NCBI RefSeq assembly: GCF_000332295.1
Contig: NZ_KB235930.1
Span: 4,615,895 to 4,679,894, forward strand
Direction: 5' to 3'
From: Fortiea contorta PCC 7126
GTDB taxonomy: Bacteria; Cyanobacteriota; Cyanobacteriia; Cyanobacteriales; Nostocaceae
DNA: 64,000 nucleotides
Every line of letters begins with the position of its first letter. The stretch's first letter is position 1. The notes beneath the pieces were generated by a model. That model had not been told where the DNA came from and searched no databases. It saw nothing but the letters and a program-made list of their open reading frames with translations. Below are positions 8,483 to 16,867 of the stretch, piece by piece. Made by a program: the position numbers and the translations under genes.

Positions 8483-8750
8483 CTGCTGGAATTTTTATTT
8501 GTTATTTGTACAATTTTTAGGTGGATTGATGCTGTGTGGTATGGTTTGGTTGATGCTCACTGAATAACTTCACAAGACTAAGTTTCAAGGGATCAAACAT
8601 ACCCTATCGAGCCAGTAGCAACACATCTATCAACTGGAAAATTTATATTTTTTGGCAAAAATTAAAAATTTAACCAGAAAAAGTGATTACACTGCCCGCT
8701 AGTAGTGCTAGAGTTTCAAGAAATTAATCTGAAATTTTCAGCGGGTATCC

Positions 8751-10946
8751 ATGCTGAAGCATCTCAAAAAAAATCCAGTTCCGATAATTGCGGGTGCAGG
8801 ACTATTTGCCTTTTTAGCAGGCGCAATGGTGTCAGCGCCGGAAATTGGCAAATCCTTAGGACAATGGCTCAAACCAGGCGATGGTAAGCCTGAACAGATA
8901 TCTGAAGCTACCAAAGCTCAATCGTCTGTGTACCCATTGGTATCAGAATCTTTGCCAGAAAGAGCAGCAAAGCTAGCAGCCATAGCTCAGGATTCTCGCT
9001 CACCAGATCAAAAACGCGCTCGTTATCTGTTAGCGAGTGATTACATTGAGAGAACCCAAGCTAAAAAAGCTCTGGCTTTGCTGACAGGCTTAGAAAAAGA
9101 CTATCCTATCCTCGCGCCCTATATTTTGCTCAAACAGGCGCAAGCTGAAGATATGCTGGGTGAGGAAGGTAAAGCCTCGGATTTAAGGCAAAAAGTCCTG
9201 AAACAATATCCCCAAACCGCCGCTGCAGTTAAAGCTATTTATTTAATCGCCCAACCGAAGCTTCAAGATACAGCGATCGCTAAATTTCCTTCCCACCCCC
9301 TAACTTGGGAAATTATCCGCAAGCGGTTGCAAGAAAATCCCGAACAGCCACAATTACAGTTAATTTTGGCAAAATATGCCACAGACCAACCCGGAATTGT
9401 GGGAGTGTTGGATAGTCTCGTCAAACAACCAAACCTCACACCAGCAGACTGGGAACTTATTGGAGCGGCTTACTGGCTCAATAGTGAATTTGGCAAAGCT
9501 GCAAAAGCTTATACCAAAGCACCACCCACAGCCGAAAGCCTCTACCGAATTGGTCGCGGTTTACAAATTGAAGGGAAAGAAAAGGAAAAGGCGATCGCCA
9601 CCTACAAACAACTGCTACAGCAATTCCCAGAGGCGCGGGAAACGGGAACTGCTCTACTCCGTCTCGCAGAATTAGCCAAAACCCGCAAAGATGCAATACC
9701 ATATCTCGACCAAGTAGTCAATAAATTTCCTGACATCGCCGGTCAAGCCCTAGCAGAAAAAGCCAAAATTTTGCAAGGACTCAAAGATAATCAGTCAGCC
9801 GCCAAAACTTGGCAATTACTCCTGAGCAAGCACGGTAATTCGGAAGAAGCCGCAGAATATCGCTGGAAAATTGCCCAGGAAAAGGCTAAAGCTAAAGATT
9901 ACCTCGGTGCTTGGCAATGGGCAGAACCAATTACAACCAACAACCCCAACAGTATTTTGGCTCCCAGAGCGGGTTTTTGGGTGGGTAGATGGGCAACTAA
10001 CCTGGGAAAACAGCAAGAAGCGAAAACTGCCTATGAGTACGTGTTGAGTCAGTTTCCTCAGTCATATTATGCTTGGCGATCGGCGTCAACTCTAGGACTG
10101 AATGTCGGCAACTTTAACACGTTGCGGCAAATGAACCCGGAATTAGTCCCCTTTCAACGCCCAGTCCCAACTGCAGGTTCTGAGACTTTTAAAGAATTGT
10201 ATCTGCTAGGGCAAAACCGCGATGCTTGGTTGCAATGGGAAACAGAATTTCAAAACAAAACTAAACCCACCGTCGCCGAACAATTTACTGAAGGGTTAAT
10301 GCGGCTGGCGAATGGCGAAAATCTCATCGGAATTGACAAAATTTCTAAATTGGAAGACAGGGAAATTCCCGCCGAACAAGCTGAATATCAAGCCCTCAGC
10401 AAACAAATCATCTACTGGCAAGCTCGATATCCCTTTCCATATTTTCAAGAAATTGTCAAGTGGTCGAATGAACGCAAGCTGAATCCCTTGCTAGTTACGG
10501 CTTTAATCCGACAGGAATCGCGGTTTGAGTCGAAAATTAAATCTGTCGCCGGGGCTACTGGGTTGATGCAGGTAATGCCGGATACAGCTAAATGGATTGC
10601 ACCGCAAATTAAGTTGAATACCAAGGATATTAATTTAGAAAATCCCAACAACAACATCATGTTGGGGACTTGGTATTTGGATCATACCCACGAGCAATAT
10701 AACAATAACACTCTGCTGGCGATCGCTAGTTATAATGCTGGCCCTGGTAACGTTTCCAAATGGTTGCAAACTCTCTCTACCAAAGACCCAGATGAATTTG
10801 TGGAAGAAATCCCCTTTGATGAAACCAGAAATTATGTGCGTCAAGTACTTGGTAATTACTGGAATTATTTAAGGCTCTACAACCCGGAAATTTCTAGCAT
10901 TGTTAGCAAATACTCTGCTGAACACCCGAAGCTACCAACACAATAA
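8751..10946 (+). CDS. TPR-containing soluble lytic transglycosylase (Slt family)
   Basis: 731 aa. A short N-terminal membrane segment (IIAGAGLFAFLAGAMVSA, about residues 11-30) is followed by roughly 500 residues of TPR-like helical repeats, as in the Slt70 doughnut. The C-terminal catalytic SLT domain has the catalytic Glu in ALIRQESRFE (about residue 588), then GATGLMQVMPDTAKWIA, NIMLGTWYLD, and LLAIASYNAGPGNVSKWL. It cleaves the MurNAc-GlcNAc bond of peptidoglycan with formation of 1,6-anhydroMurNAc. The anchor places it at the plasma membrane facing the periplasm. The family assignment is secure; its particular role in wall remodelling is unknown. Confidence 0.93.
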   Translation: MLKHLKKNPVPIIAGAGLFAFLAGAMVSAPEIGKSLGQWLKPGDGKPEQISEATKAQSSVYPLVSESLPERAAKLAAIAQDSRSPDQKRARYLLASDYIERTQAKKALALLTGLEKDYPILAPYILLKQAQAEDMLGEEGKASDLRQKVLKQYPQTAAAVKAIYLIAQPKLQDTAIAKFPSHPLTWEIIRKRLQENPEQPQLQLILAKYATDQPGIVGVLDSLVKQPNLTPADWELIGAAYWLNSEFGKAAKAYTKAPPTAESLYRIGRGLQIEGKEKEKAIATYKQLLQQFPEARETGTALLRLAELAKTRKDAIPYLDQVVNKFPDIAGQALAEKAKILQGLKDNQSAAKTWQLLLSKHGNSEEAAEYRWKIAQEKAKAKDYLGAWQWAEPITTNNPNSILAPRAGFWVGRWATNLGKQQEAKTAYEYVLSQFPQSYYAWRSASTLGLNVGNFNTLRQMNPELVPFQRPVPTAGSETFKELYLLGQNRDAWLQWETEFQNKTKPTVAEQFTEGLMRLANGENLIGIDKISKLEDREIPAEQAEYQALSKQIIYWQARYPFPYFQEIVKWSNERKLNPLLVTALIRQESRFESKIKSVAGATGLMQVMPDTAKWIAPQIKLNTKDINLENPNNNIMLGTWYLDHTHEQYNNNTLLAIASYNAGPGNVSKWLQTLSTKDPDEFVEEIPFDETRNYVRQVLGNYWNYLRLYNPEISSIVSKYSAEHPKLPTQ

Positions 10947-10992
10947 ATTTGGGAAATGGGGCATAGGAAATTTCCTTTGTCCCCCATTTCTT

Positions 10993-11283
10993 CTAGGCTG
11001 CTTGCAGGTTGCGTGGACGATAACGCAGAATTATCATTGACGGTAAACTTGAATCTGTCGGTTCATATGTCTCATAGTGGCTATAATCCCAAATTTGGTT
11101 TTCATCGCCGTAATGAGAGGCAGTGTATGTAGTTTTGTAGTTGCGAGTACCAATGTGCAGTTGATTGGTAATAAATTTTTGTAACGCTTCTTCCATTAGC
11201 GTCGGTAAAAAAGCAACTTCTCCACTCAATGCTTCCGCTTCACAATCTGCACAAGGTAATTCTACAAAAACTGTCCCTTTCAT
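10993..11283 (-). CDS. Hypothetical protein, second gene of a two-gene operon
   Basis: 96 aa from the ATG at 11281-11283 (MKGTVFVELPCADCEAE). This start overlaps the TGA of the upstream gene in an ATGA arrangement, which implies translational coupling and decides the start against a longer frame. The protein is small, acidic and Tyr-rich (NYKTTYTASHYGDENQIW, YSHYETYEPTD), with a CxxC near the N-terminus (residues 11-14) and a basic tail (ILRYRPRNLQAA). No family is recognised. Its function should be tied to the membrane protein encoded just upstream. Confidence 0.65.
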   Translation of the reverse strand: MKGTVFVELPCADCEAEALSGEVAFLPTLMEEALQKFITNQLHIGTRNYKTTYTASHYGDENQIWDYSHYETYEPTDSSLPSMIILRYRPRNLQAA

Positions 11284-11732
11284 CTTCCTGTTCCTCCCGT
11301 AAATACGCAAATCCACTTTTTGGTTGCTGGGTCTTGTTTCAATTCAAAAGTTGCCCCAATTTTACTAGCACGATTGCGGCATATTTCCACCGCTTTGCTT
11401 CTATTTTTAGTATCTAGCGGATCTTCCCAAGTACCTACTTCTCTAATTTCGTCTGGATATTGGGTATAGTCTTCGTGTTGAAATAATCTACCATTGGGCG
11501 TCAGTTTTACTTTACGCCCTTTGTCGTTTTGATACACGAAGTAGACAACGGTTCCACCCAGAATCCCAACTCCCACCAGCACGCACCCTACGCCAGCAGT
11601 ACCGGCACACAGAGCCACTGGTGCTAACACAGCTGGGTTAGCGTTGGCTGGACGCGAAAAATCTGAAAAAGGGAGCGCCAGTGATATTGCAACAGCAATA
11701 CCCTGTTGAAAATTGACGTTAATTTTTGGCAT
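11280..11732 (-). CDS. Hypothetical membrane or secreted protein, first gene of a two-gene operon
   Basis: 150 aa. It has a hydrophobic N-terminal region with a signal-like segment (GIAVAISLALPF) and a second hydrophobic stretch rich in Gly, Ala and Val (CAGTAGVGCVLVGVGILGG, about 42-60) with two Cys. A soluble C-terminal domain of about 85 residues follows and ends WICVFTGGTGR. No known domain is recognised. It is translationally coupled (ATGA) to the 96-aa gene and is transcribed divergently from the HTH gene at 11837, which could be its regulator. Confidence 0.65.
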   Translation of the reverse strand: MPKINVNFQQGIAVAISLALPFSDFSRPANANPAVLAPVALCAGTAGVGCVLVGVGILGGTVVYFVYQNDKGRKVKLTPNGRLFQHEDYTQYPDEIREVGTWEDPLDTKNRSKAVEICRNRASKIGATFELKQDPATKKWICVFTGGTGR

Positions 11733-11756
11733 AATGTGATTACCAAATTTTGGATA

Positions 11757-11796
11757 GAGAAGCGCTTTAGTTTACGAGACGGGGCGCTTTCTCTAT
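11757..11796. promoter_or_regulatory. Inverted repeat in the divergent promoter region (possible operator)
   Basis: The arms GAGAAGCGC and GCGCTTTCTC flank a 20-bp centre between the divergent hypothetical operon and the HTH gene. Placement suits an operator for the HTH protein, but the arms could equally form an RNA hairpin. Binding is an inference. Confidence 0.35.
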
Positions 11797-11836
11797 GTTC
11801 TCATAGTAGACCATCGTACGACGTTTGACAATAGAA

Positions 11837-12136
11837 ATGAGACAACAATTTACATTAAAGGAGAAGTTTCAGGTAGATACGGTGAAAATCAGGCGCTACA
11901 CAGATGTTGAAGTTATGGGATTAGGAGCAAAAATCAAACAAGCTAGAAATCTGGATGGGCGTTCAGTAGAAATTTTGGCGGGAGAGGCAGAAATTAGCCG
12001 TTCTTACTGGCATGACATCGAGGCAGAAAAGGTGAGAGATGCTTTACCAGAAGTTACTTTGAGAAAGATTGAGCGAGTACTTGGCGTTGATTTTGGGATC
12101 AGCTTCAATGGCGAAGCCTCCAACAATTCCAGATAA
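11837..12136 (+). CDS. Helix-turn-helix (XRE-type) DNA-binding protein
   Basis: 99 aa from ATG 11837; a TTG four codons upstream (11825) is an alternative. The C-terminal 65 residues form an XRE-like HTH: LGAKIKQARNLDGRSVEILA, GEAEISRSYWHDIE, then VTLRKIERVLGVDFG. The N-terminal 30 residues are charged and not recognised. Such proteins usually repress their own promoter or that of an adjacent divergent operon, here the two small genes at 10993-11732. It ends 33 bp before tatC, so co-transcription with tatC is possible. Confidence 0.72.
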   Translation: MRQQFTLKEKFQVDTVKIRRYTDVEVMGLGAKIKQARNLDGRSVEILAGEAEISRSYWHDIEAEKVRDALPEVTLRKIERVLGVDFGISFNGEASNNSR

Positions 12137-12169
12137 AATAGTTTAGAAAAGTTGCCAAATAGCTGACTC

Positions 12170-13006
12170 ATGACACCACAAGATACAGATAGTGCATTGC
12201 AGTCCGCTCAACTGGGCGAACCCACGGATGCGGCTGATTCCAACTCTGGCGATATTGATTTGGAAGAATATAGCGACGACGACACCGACCCCCTCGATGA
12301 ATTACCCGGAGAGGTCGAAATGGGCTTCTTCGACCATTTAGAAGAGTTAAGACAGCGAATTTTTTACGGGCTGATTGCGGTAGTGGTGGCCATTGTCGGG
12401 TGTTTCTTCGCCGTTAAACCCATTGTTCAGTTACTAGAAGTTCCCGCACAAGGAATCAAATTTCTGCAACTGGCTCCTGGAGAATATTTCTTTGTCTCAG
12501 TCAAAGTTGCAGCCTACACAGGCTTGCTGCTTTCTAGTCCGTTCATCCTTTACCAAATTCTCCAGTTTGTCCTTCCTGGACTGACTCGCCGAGAACGCCG
12601 CTTAGTGGGGCCAGTGGTTTTAGGGTCAAGTGTGTTATTTGGTGCGGGGTTGGTATTTGCTTATTCTCTGCTCATCCCCGCAGCTTTGAGATTTTTCATC
12701 AGTTATGGCGCTGATGTTGTCGAGCAATTGTGGTCGATTGAGAAATATTTTGAATTTGTTTTACTGCTGTTATTCAGCGTTGGTTTAGCATTTCAAATTC
12801 CTGTAATTCAAATGCTGCTCGGCGCTTTGGGGATTATTTCTTCGGGACAAATGCTTTCTGGTTGGCGATTTGTAATCATGGGGTCTGTGGTTCTGGGCGC
12901 TATTCTCACACCCTCCACCGACCCCCTCACCCAAAGTTTATTAGCAGGGGCGGTGCTAGGACTTTACTTTGGTGGTATTGGCTTAGTGAAGCTGATAGGT
13001 AAATGA
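12170..13006 (+). CDS. tatC: Sec-independent (Tat) protein translocase subunit TatC
   Basis: 278 aa. The core begins [18 protein letters not shown], the signature N-terminus of TatC that recognises twin-arginine signals, and continues through six membrane segments with [11 protein letters not shown] and [14 protein letters not shown]. Before it lies an unusual, strongly acidic extension of about 50 residues ([20 protein letters not shown]). Acidic N-terminal extensions are seen in some cyanobacterial and plastid TatC proteins. TatC exports folded proteins across thylakoid and plasma membranes. petC, 1.7 kb downstream, encodes a likely Tat substrate. tatA/tatB are not in the window. Confidence 0.95.
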   Translation: MTPQDTDSALQSAQLGEPTDAADSNSGDIDLEEYSDDDTDPLDELPGEVEMGFFDHLEELRQRIFYGLIAVVVAIVGCFFAVKPIVQLLEVPAQGIKFLQLAPGEYFFVSVKVAAYTGLLLSSPFILYQILQFVLPGLTRRERRLVGPVVLGSSVLFGAGLVFAYSLLIPAALRFFISYGADVVEQLWSIEKYFEFVLLLLFSVGLAFQIPVIQMLLGALGIISSGQMLSGWRFVIMGSVVLGAILTPSTDPLTQSLLAGAVLGLYFGGIGLVKLIGK

Positions 13007-13097
13007 CAACAGAGTCTAAAACAGAAAATTTCTGGATATTCTGACACCTCACTTTTTGTGTAGGATTTTATCGAATTGGATTGCCAGGAGTAAAGGT

Positions 13098-13472
13098 ATG
13101 ACTTCAGCATCAAATGGACAAGCAGCTATCATTCGTACAGAACGCGGACTGACGATCGCTCCTACACGCATTACCCTCTATGATGTGATAGATTATCTTG
13201 AATCAGGATGGTCGCCAAAACTCATCCGAGATTGGTTGCCTTTAACAGAAGGACAACTTGAAGTAGCACTCTCCTACATCGAAACCCACCGTGACGAGGT
13301 AGAAACTGAGTATCAAACCGTTTTGCAAACAGCGCAGGAAATCCAAGATTATTGGAACCAAAAGAATCGTGAACGGTTAGCAAAAATTGCCAAGATATCT
13401 CCCAAACCTGGACAGGAAGAAATTCATGCCAAGCTTCAAGCTTGGAAAACAAAACTAGGGCTAGCTCCATGA
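13098..13472 (+). CDS. DUF433 domain protein (putative antitoxin)
   Basis: 124 aa from ATG 13098, preceded by AGGAG at 13086-13090; a longer upstream frame is unlikely. The DUF433 helix-turn-helix core is visible as RGLTIAPTRITLYDVIDYL, GWSPKLIRDWLPLTEGQLE and ALSYIETHRDEVE. The C-terminal 50 residues are helical and charged, as expected for a toxin-binding tail. It overlaps the next gene by ATGA (13469-13472). In cyanobacteria DUF433 genes are typically paired with PIN-like (DUF5615-type) proteins and are regarded as toxin-antitoxin modules; activity here is inferred. Confidence 0.82.
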   Translation: MTSASNGQAAIIRTERGLTIAPTRITLYDVIDYLESGWSPKLIRDWLPLTEGQLEVALSYIETHRDEVETEYQTVLQTAQEIQDYWNQKNRERLAKIAKISPKPGQEEIHAKLQAWKTKLGLAP

Positions 13473-13861
13473 TCGTTTTGGTTGACCACCATTTGGAGGG
13501 CTACATTATTCTATTACAAGGAGCTTTGGCAAATGGGGGATGGCTTGATTTGTTGTCAATCCGTTTTGTGTTGCTAGAAGAAGTTGGGCTAGCAGTTGAT
13601 AGCAGTGACCGAGTAGTTTGGCGATTTGCTCAACAGAGTCAAATGATTCTTTTAACTGCTAATCGGAAGATGAAAGGCAGAGATTCTCTAGAGCAGACAA
13701 TTCGAGAAGAAAATGCGCCTACATCGTTTCCTGTAGTAACGATTGGGAGAGTAGATAGGCTTAGTAACCGCGAATATCGAGAACAGTGTGCGGCTCGTCT
13801 TGTCGAAATTATCATGTATCCCGAAACTTGTGTAGGAGTTGGTCGAGTATTTATTCCGTAG
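13469..13861 (+). CDS. PIN-like protein, putative toxin partner of the DUF433 gene
   Basis: 130 aa. The start ATG overlaps the stop of the DUF433 gene (ATGA), which implies coupled translation. The sequence opens MIVLVDHHLEGY, fitting a PIN-type first strand with an acidic residue, and later has VVWRFAQQSQMILLTANRK, similar in layout to DUF5615/Mut7-C-like PIN proteins where a D or N precedes the active site. Homologues in databases often carry unrelated names. I infer an RNase-type toxin or its diverged relative; nuclease residues are only partly evident (Asp6, and Asn in TANRK). Confidence 0.7.
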   Translation: MIVLVDHHLEGYIILLQGALANGGWLDLLSIRFVLLEEVGLAVDSSDRVVWRFAQQSQMILLTANRKMKGRDSLEQTIREENAPTSFPVVTIGRVDRLSNREYREQCAARLVEIIMYPETCVGVGRVFIP

Positions 13862-13867
13862 AAATGA

Positions 13868-14203
13868 ATGTCACAAATTAGCTACGAAGATTTTGAAAAA
13901 GTCGAAATTCGTGTTGGTAAAATTATCCAAGTAGAAGAGTTTACTAAAGCAAAAAAACCTGCTTATAAGCTATGGATAGATTTTGGTGATTTGGGTGTGA
14001 AAAAATCTAGTGCCCAAATTACCAAGCTTTATCAGCACGAGGATTTATTAGATAAATTAATATTAGCTGTTATCAATTTTCCGCCTCGACAAATTGCCGA
14101 TTTTATGTCAGAGGTTTTAGTTTTAGGTGTGGTTTTAGATGACGGTGATGTGGTTTTAATTCAACCAGATAGAGCAGTGCCTTTAGGCAAAAGGATTTTA
14201 TAG
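13868..14203 (+). CDS. tRNA-binding protein, CsaA-like OB fold
   Basis: 111 aa, starting 6 bp after the PIN-like gene. The EMAPII/CsaA OB-fold motifs are FEKVEIRVGKIIQVEEF, KKPAYKLWIDFGDLGVKKSSAQITKLY, VINFPPRQIADFMSEVLVLG and a C-terminal VVLIQPDRAVPLGKRIL. CsaA proteins are dimers that bind tRNA and have been linked to chaperone and export functions. Its close spacing with the toxin-antitoxin-type pair may be coincidental. Family length is normal. Confidence 0.88.
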   Translation: MSQISYEDFEKVEIRVGKIIQVEEFTKAKKPAYKLWIDFGDLGVKKSSAQITKLYQHEDLLDKLILAVINFPPRQIADFMSEVLVLGVVLDDGDVVLIQPDRAVPLGKRIL

Positions 14204-14223
14204 AAAAGCACCATTCCCATCAA

Positions 14224-14544
14224 TCATAATATCCACTCCGAGGTGCGTTCACCCAAATCGAGAGGAATACTGACAGCTTTGCCCAGTCGGGGACGCTCGC
14301 GGGTTTGTGTAATAAATCTTTGCACTTGCGTTGTGCCACCCAAAGCATGAAGATAATTAGCAATAGTGTCCAGATGGGCTTGATACTCGTCCTCACTCAT
14401 GGGGAAAGAGGCTTGCTCTAAATACTTCCACATGACTTGGAGAAATATCTTGCCTTGCGATCGCCGGAACTGGACATCATAAGAGTGTCCCCACTTGTCA
14501 ACCAACATTTGACGTAATTCCTGTCCTGTCATAGCTTGTTTCAT
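14224..14544 (-). CDS. DUF3067 family protein
   Basis: 106 aa; the start could also be the ATG four codons in (MTGQELRQMLVDKWGHSYDV). The sequence shows the small all-alpha/beta core known from cyanobacteria and plastids: GKIFLQVMWKYLEQASFP, EYQAHLDTIANYLHALGG and RFITQTRERPRLGKAVSIPL. The biochemical role of the family is not established. It converges with the CsaA-like gene with a 20-bp gap and diverges from petC with a 218-bp gap. Confidence 0.85.
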   Translation of the reverse strand: MKQAMTGQELRQMLVDKWGHSYDVQFRRSQGKIFLQVMWKYLEQASFPMSEDEYQAHLDTIANYLHALGGTTQVQRFITQTRERPRLGKAVSIPLDLGERTSEWIL

Positions 14545-14762
14545 TGAGATTTTTACATTTAGTTATGATGTTAAGTTCCGTAACTCAAGTATGATAAGGA
14601 TATAAAGAAATGTAATGCTAACAGAAAAGATGCTAGAAATATCTTGGAACACAGAAGTATGGCATCGTTGTAGGCGTTAGCATTTCGACTCAGACGGGAG
14701 TTACTTAAGTACTAGTGCTCTTGTCAAAATGCTTAACAAAATACACAAAGAGCGCGTAGATT

Positions 14763-15302
14763 ATGGCTCAATTTTCTGAATCAGCAGACGTACCCGATAT
14801 GGGGCGTCGTCAATTCATGAATCTGCTCACTTTTGGGACGATCACTGGAGTGGCTCTGGGAGCATTGTATCCCGTTGTTAAATACTTTATTCCACCTGCG
14901 ACTGGTGGCAGTGGCGGCGGGACAACGGCAAAAGATGAGCTGGGCAACAATGTTAGTGCCGCTAAATTTCTAGACAGCCATAATGTAGGCGATCGCGCCC
15001 TAGTTCAAGGACTAAAAGGCGACCCGACTTATTTAGTTGTAGAAAGCAAAGAAGCGATCGGTGATTACGGCATTAATGCTATTTGTACCCACCTAGGTTG
15101 TGTAGTCCCCTGGAACGTGGCTGAGAACAAATTTAAATGTCCTTGCCACGGTTCCCAGTATGATGCAACAGGTAAGGTGGTACGCGGCCCAGCACCACTT
15201 TCATTAGCTCTGGCACATACCAAAGTTGAAGACGATGCAGTGGTTTTAACCCCTTGGACTGAAACCGACTTCCGCACCGGCGAAGCAGCTTGGTGGGCTT
15301 AA
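14763..15302 (+). CDS. petC: Cytochrome b6f complex Rieske iron-sulfur protein
   Basis: 179 aa. The N-terminal anchor contains a twin-arginine-like motif (GRRQFMN) followed by a membrane span ([19 protein letters not shown]), and then a Gly-rich hinge (TGGSGGG). The [2Fe-2S] ligands are in CTHLGC (about residues 107-112) and CPCHGSQYD (about 125-133), with the disulfide cysteines at the usual places. The protein transfers electrons from plastoquinol to cytochrome f in thylakoids. It is the first gene of petC-petA, with a 69-bp gap to petA. Length is typical. Confidence 0.97.
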   Translation: MAQFSESADVPDMGRRQFMNLLTFGTITGVALGALYPVVKYFIPPATGGSGGGTTAKDELGNNVSAAKFLDSHNVGDRALVQGLKGDPTYLVVESKEAIGDYGINAICTHLGCVVPWNVAENKFKCPCHGSQYDATGKVVRGPAPLSLALAHTKVEDDAVVLTPWTETDFRTGEAAWWA

Positions 15303-15371
15303 TCAGTTAACTGTTAACAGTTAACGAATGACCGATAACCAATTCATCACCGAACCATTGTCCTTATTGAG

Positions 15372-16373
15372 ATGAGAAATGCTTTTACAACGGCGAGGAT
15401 AACTCGCAGCGCCAGAGCAATAGTAAAAACATTGCTCATAGCGATCGCCACCGTGACCTTTTTCTTCACCAGCGATCTAGCCCATCCCCAAGCTGCTGCT
15501 GCTTACCCCTTTTGGGCACAGCAAACCTATCCGGAAACCCCCCGCGAACCAACAGGGCGGATTGTTTGTGCTAACTGTCACCTAGCAGCCAAGCCTACGG
15601 AAGTTGAAGTTCCCCAGTCAGTACTACCCGATCAGGTATTTAAAGTTGCTGTCAAGATTCCCTACGACACCAGCCTGCAACAAGTAGGTGCTGATGGTTC
15701 TAAAGTAGGCTTAAACGTCGGTGCTGTATTAATGCTACCCGAAGGGTTCAAAATTGCTCCCGAAGAACGTTTAACTGAGGAGTTAAAAGAAGAAACTGAG
15801 GGATTATTTTATCAACCATACAGCGACGACAAAGAAAATATTGTCATCATCGGACCTCTACCCGGTGAGCAATATCAAGAAATTGTCTTCCCAGTACTTT
15901 CTCCCAACCCCGCAACTGACAAGAATATCCACTTTGGTAAATATTCAGTTCACGTCGGTGGAAACCGAGGCCGCGGACAAGTTTACCCCACTGGTGAAAA
16001 GAGCAACAACTCGGTTTATAACGCTTCTGCTACCGGCACAATTAGCAAAATTGCCAAAGAAGAAGACGAAGACGGTAACGTCAAGTATTTACTGAGTATT
16101 CAGAGTGAGTCTGGAGAGGTAGTTACTGACACCGTTCCCTTGGGCCCAGAACTGATTGTTTCTGAAGGACAAGCAGTGAAAGCGGGCGACGCTTTGACCA
16201 GCAATCCCAACGTTGGCGGATTCGGTCAACATGATGGAGAAATCGTTCTACAAGATGCTAGCAGAATTCAATGGCTGATTGCCTTCATCGCGCTGGTAAT
16301 GACTGCTCAAGTACTGCTGGTATTGAAGAAGAAGCAGGTTGAGAAAGTCCAAGCTGCAGAAATGAATTTCTAA
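15372..16373 (+). CDS. petA: Cytochrome f
   Basis: 333 aa. A long signal sequence ends at AAAYPFWAQ, so the mature protein starts with Tyr, whose amino group is the sixth haem ligand. The haem c site is CANCH (about residues 57-61). The large lumenal beta domain follows ([30 protein letters not shown]), then the small domain ([17 protein letters not shown]), and a C-terminal anchor ([20 protein letters not shown]). The protein passes electrons from the Rieske centre to plastocyanin or cytochrome c6. A strong hairpin with a T tract follows at 16401. Confidence 0.97.
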   Translation: MRNAFTTARITRSARAIVKTLLIAIATVTFFFTSDLAHPQAAAAYPFWAQQTYPETPREPTGRIVCANCHLAAKPTEVEVPQSVLPDQVFKVAVKIPYDTSLQQVGADGSKVGLNVGAVLMLPEGFKIAPEERLTEELKEETEGLFYQPYSDDKENIVIIGPLPGEQYQEIVFPVLSPNPATDKNIHFGKYSVHVGGNRGRGQVYPTGEKSNNSVYNASATGTISKIAKEEDEDGNVKYLLSIQSESGEVVTDTVPLGPELIVSEGQAVKAGDALTSNPNVGGFGQHDGEIVLQDASRIQWLIAFIALVMTAQVLLVLKKKQVEKVQAAEMNF

Positions 16374-16400
16374 ATTCTTTGCTAAATCATCTATTTTCAG

Positions 16401-16427
16401 ACAGGCTTATTTTGCCTGTCTTTTTTA
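16401..16427 (+). terminator. Rho-independent terminator of petC-petA
   Basis: ACAGGC and GCCTGT form a stem with a 7-nt loop, followed directly by CTTTTTT, 27 bp after the petA stop codon. Confidence 0.88.
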
Positions 16428-16755
16428 TTTGTTACTGAATTTTTTTTAGCTAGTTTGTGATTATTCTAATTTCTCATCAGTACAAAATCATTGCTGAGTA
16501 TCTGAGCGTGAAAAAATCACAGTGTTTATACGTGGTTATGAATTGAGATAACTGCTTCATCTTTACCATCAAAAGATAATTTCACGGTGCGTCAAGATAA
16601 ATAATTGACTAAACTCATTTACCTAAGTAAGTAATGACTAATCTGCTCAGAATCACTAAACTGTAGTCTCAAAGAGAGATTGCAGACCGTCAAAGAGCCT
16701 AAGAAAGTGACACTTCTCTGTTTTTGTACTCAGTTAGAGTTCAGTTTATTGAATT
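16428..16755. other. Intergenic region that may encode a small RNA
   Basis: There is no protein gene here. A second strong plus-strand terminator lies at its right end although petA already has its own. This suggests an independent rightward transcript of up to about 300 nt. No known RNA family is recognised. Confidence 0.3.
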
Positions 16756-16789
16756 AAACCGTAGTAGCCAACTACGGTTTTTTGTTTTT
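16756..16789 (+). terminator. Rho-independent terminator with no assigned upstream gene
   Basis: AAACCGTAGT and ACTACGGTTT form a perfect 10-bp stem with a 5-nt loop, followed by TTTGTTTTT. The T tract is on the plus strand only, so it serves rightward transcription; the next gene (GH57) converges on it. Confidence 0.8.
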
Positions 16790-16867
16790 AGAACTGACGC
16801 AACAGACTTCACCACCCGTGCTGACAAGGAACAATCAAGCGGGTCTTCCCCTCGTCAGCGCAGTAAC

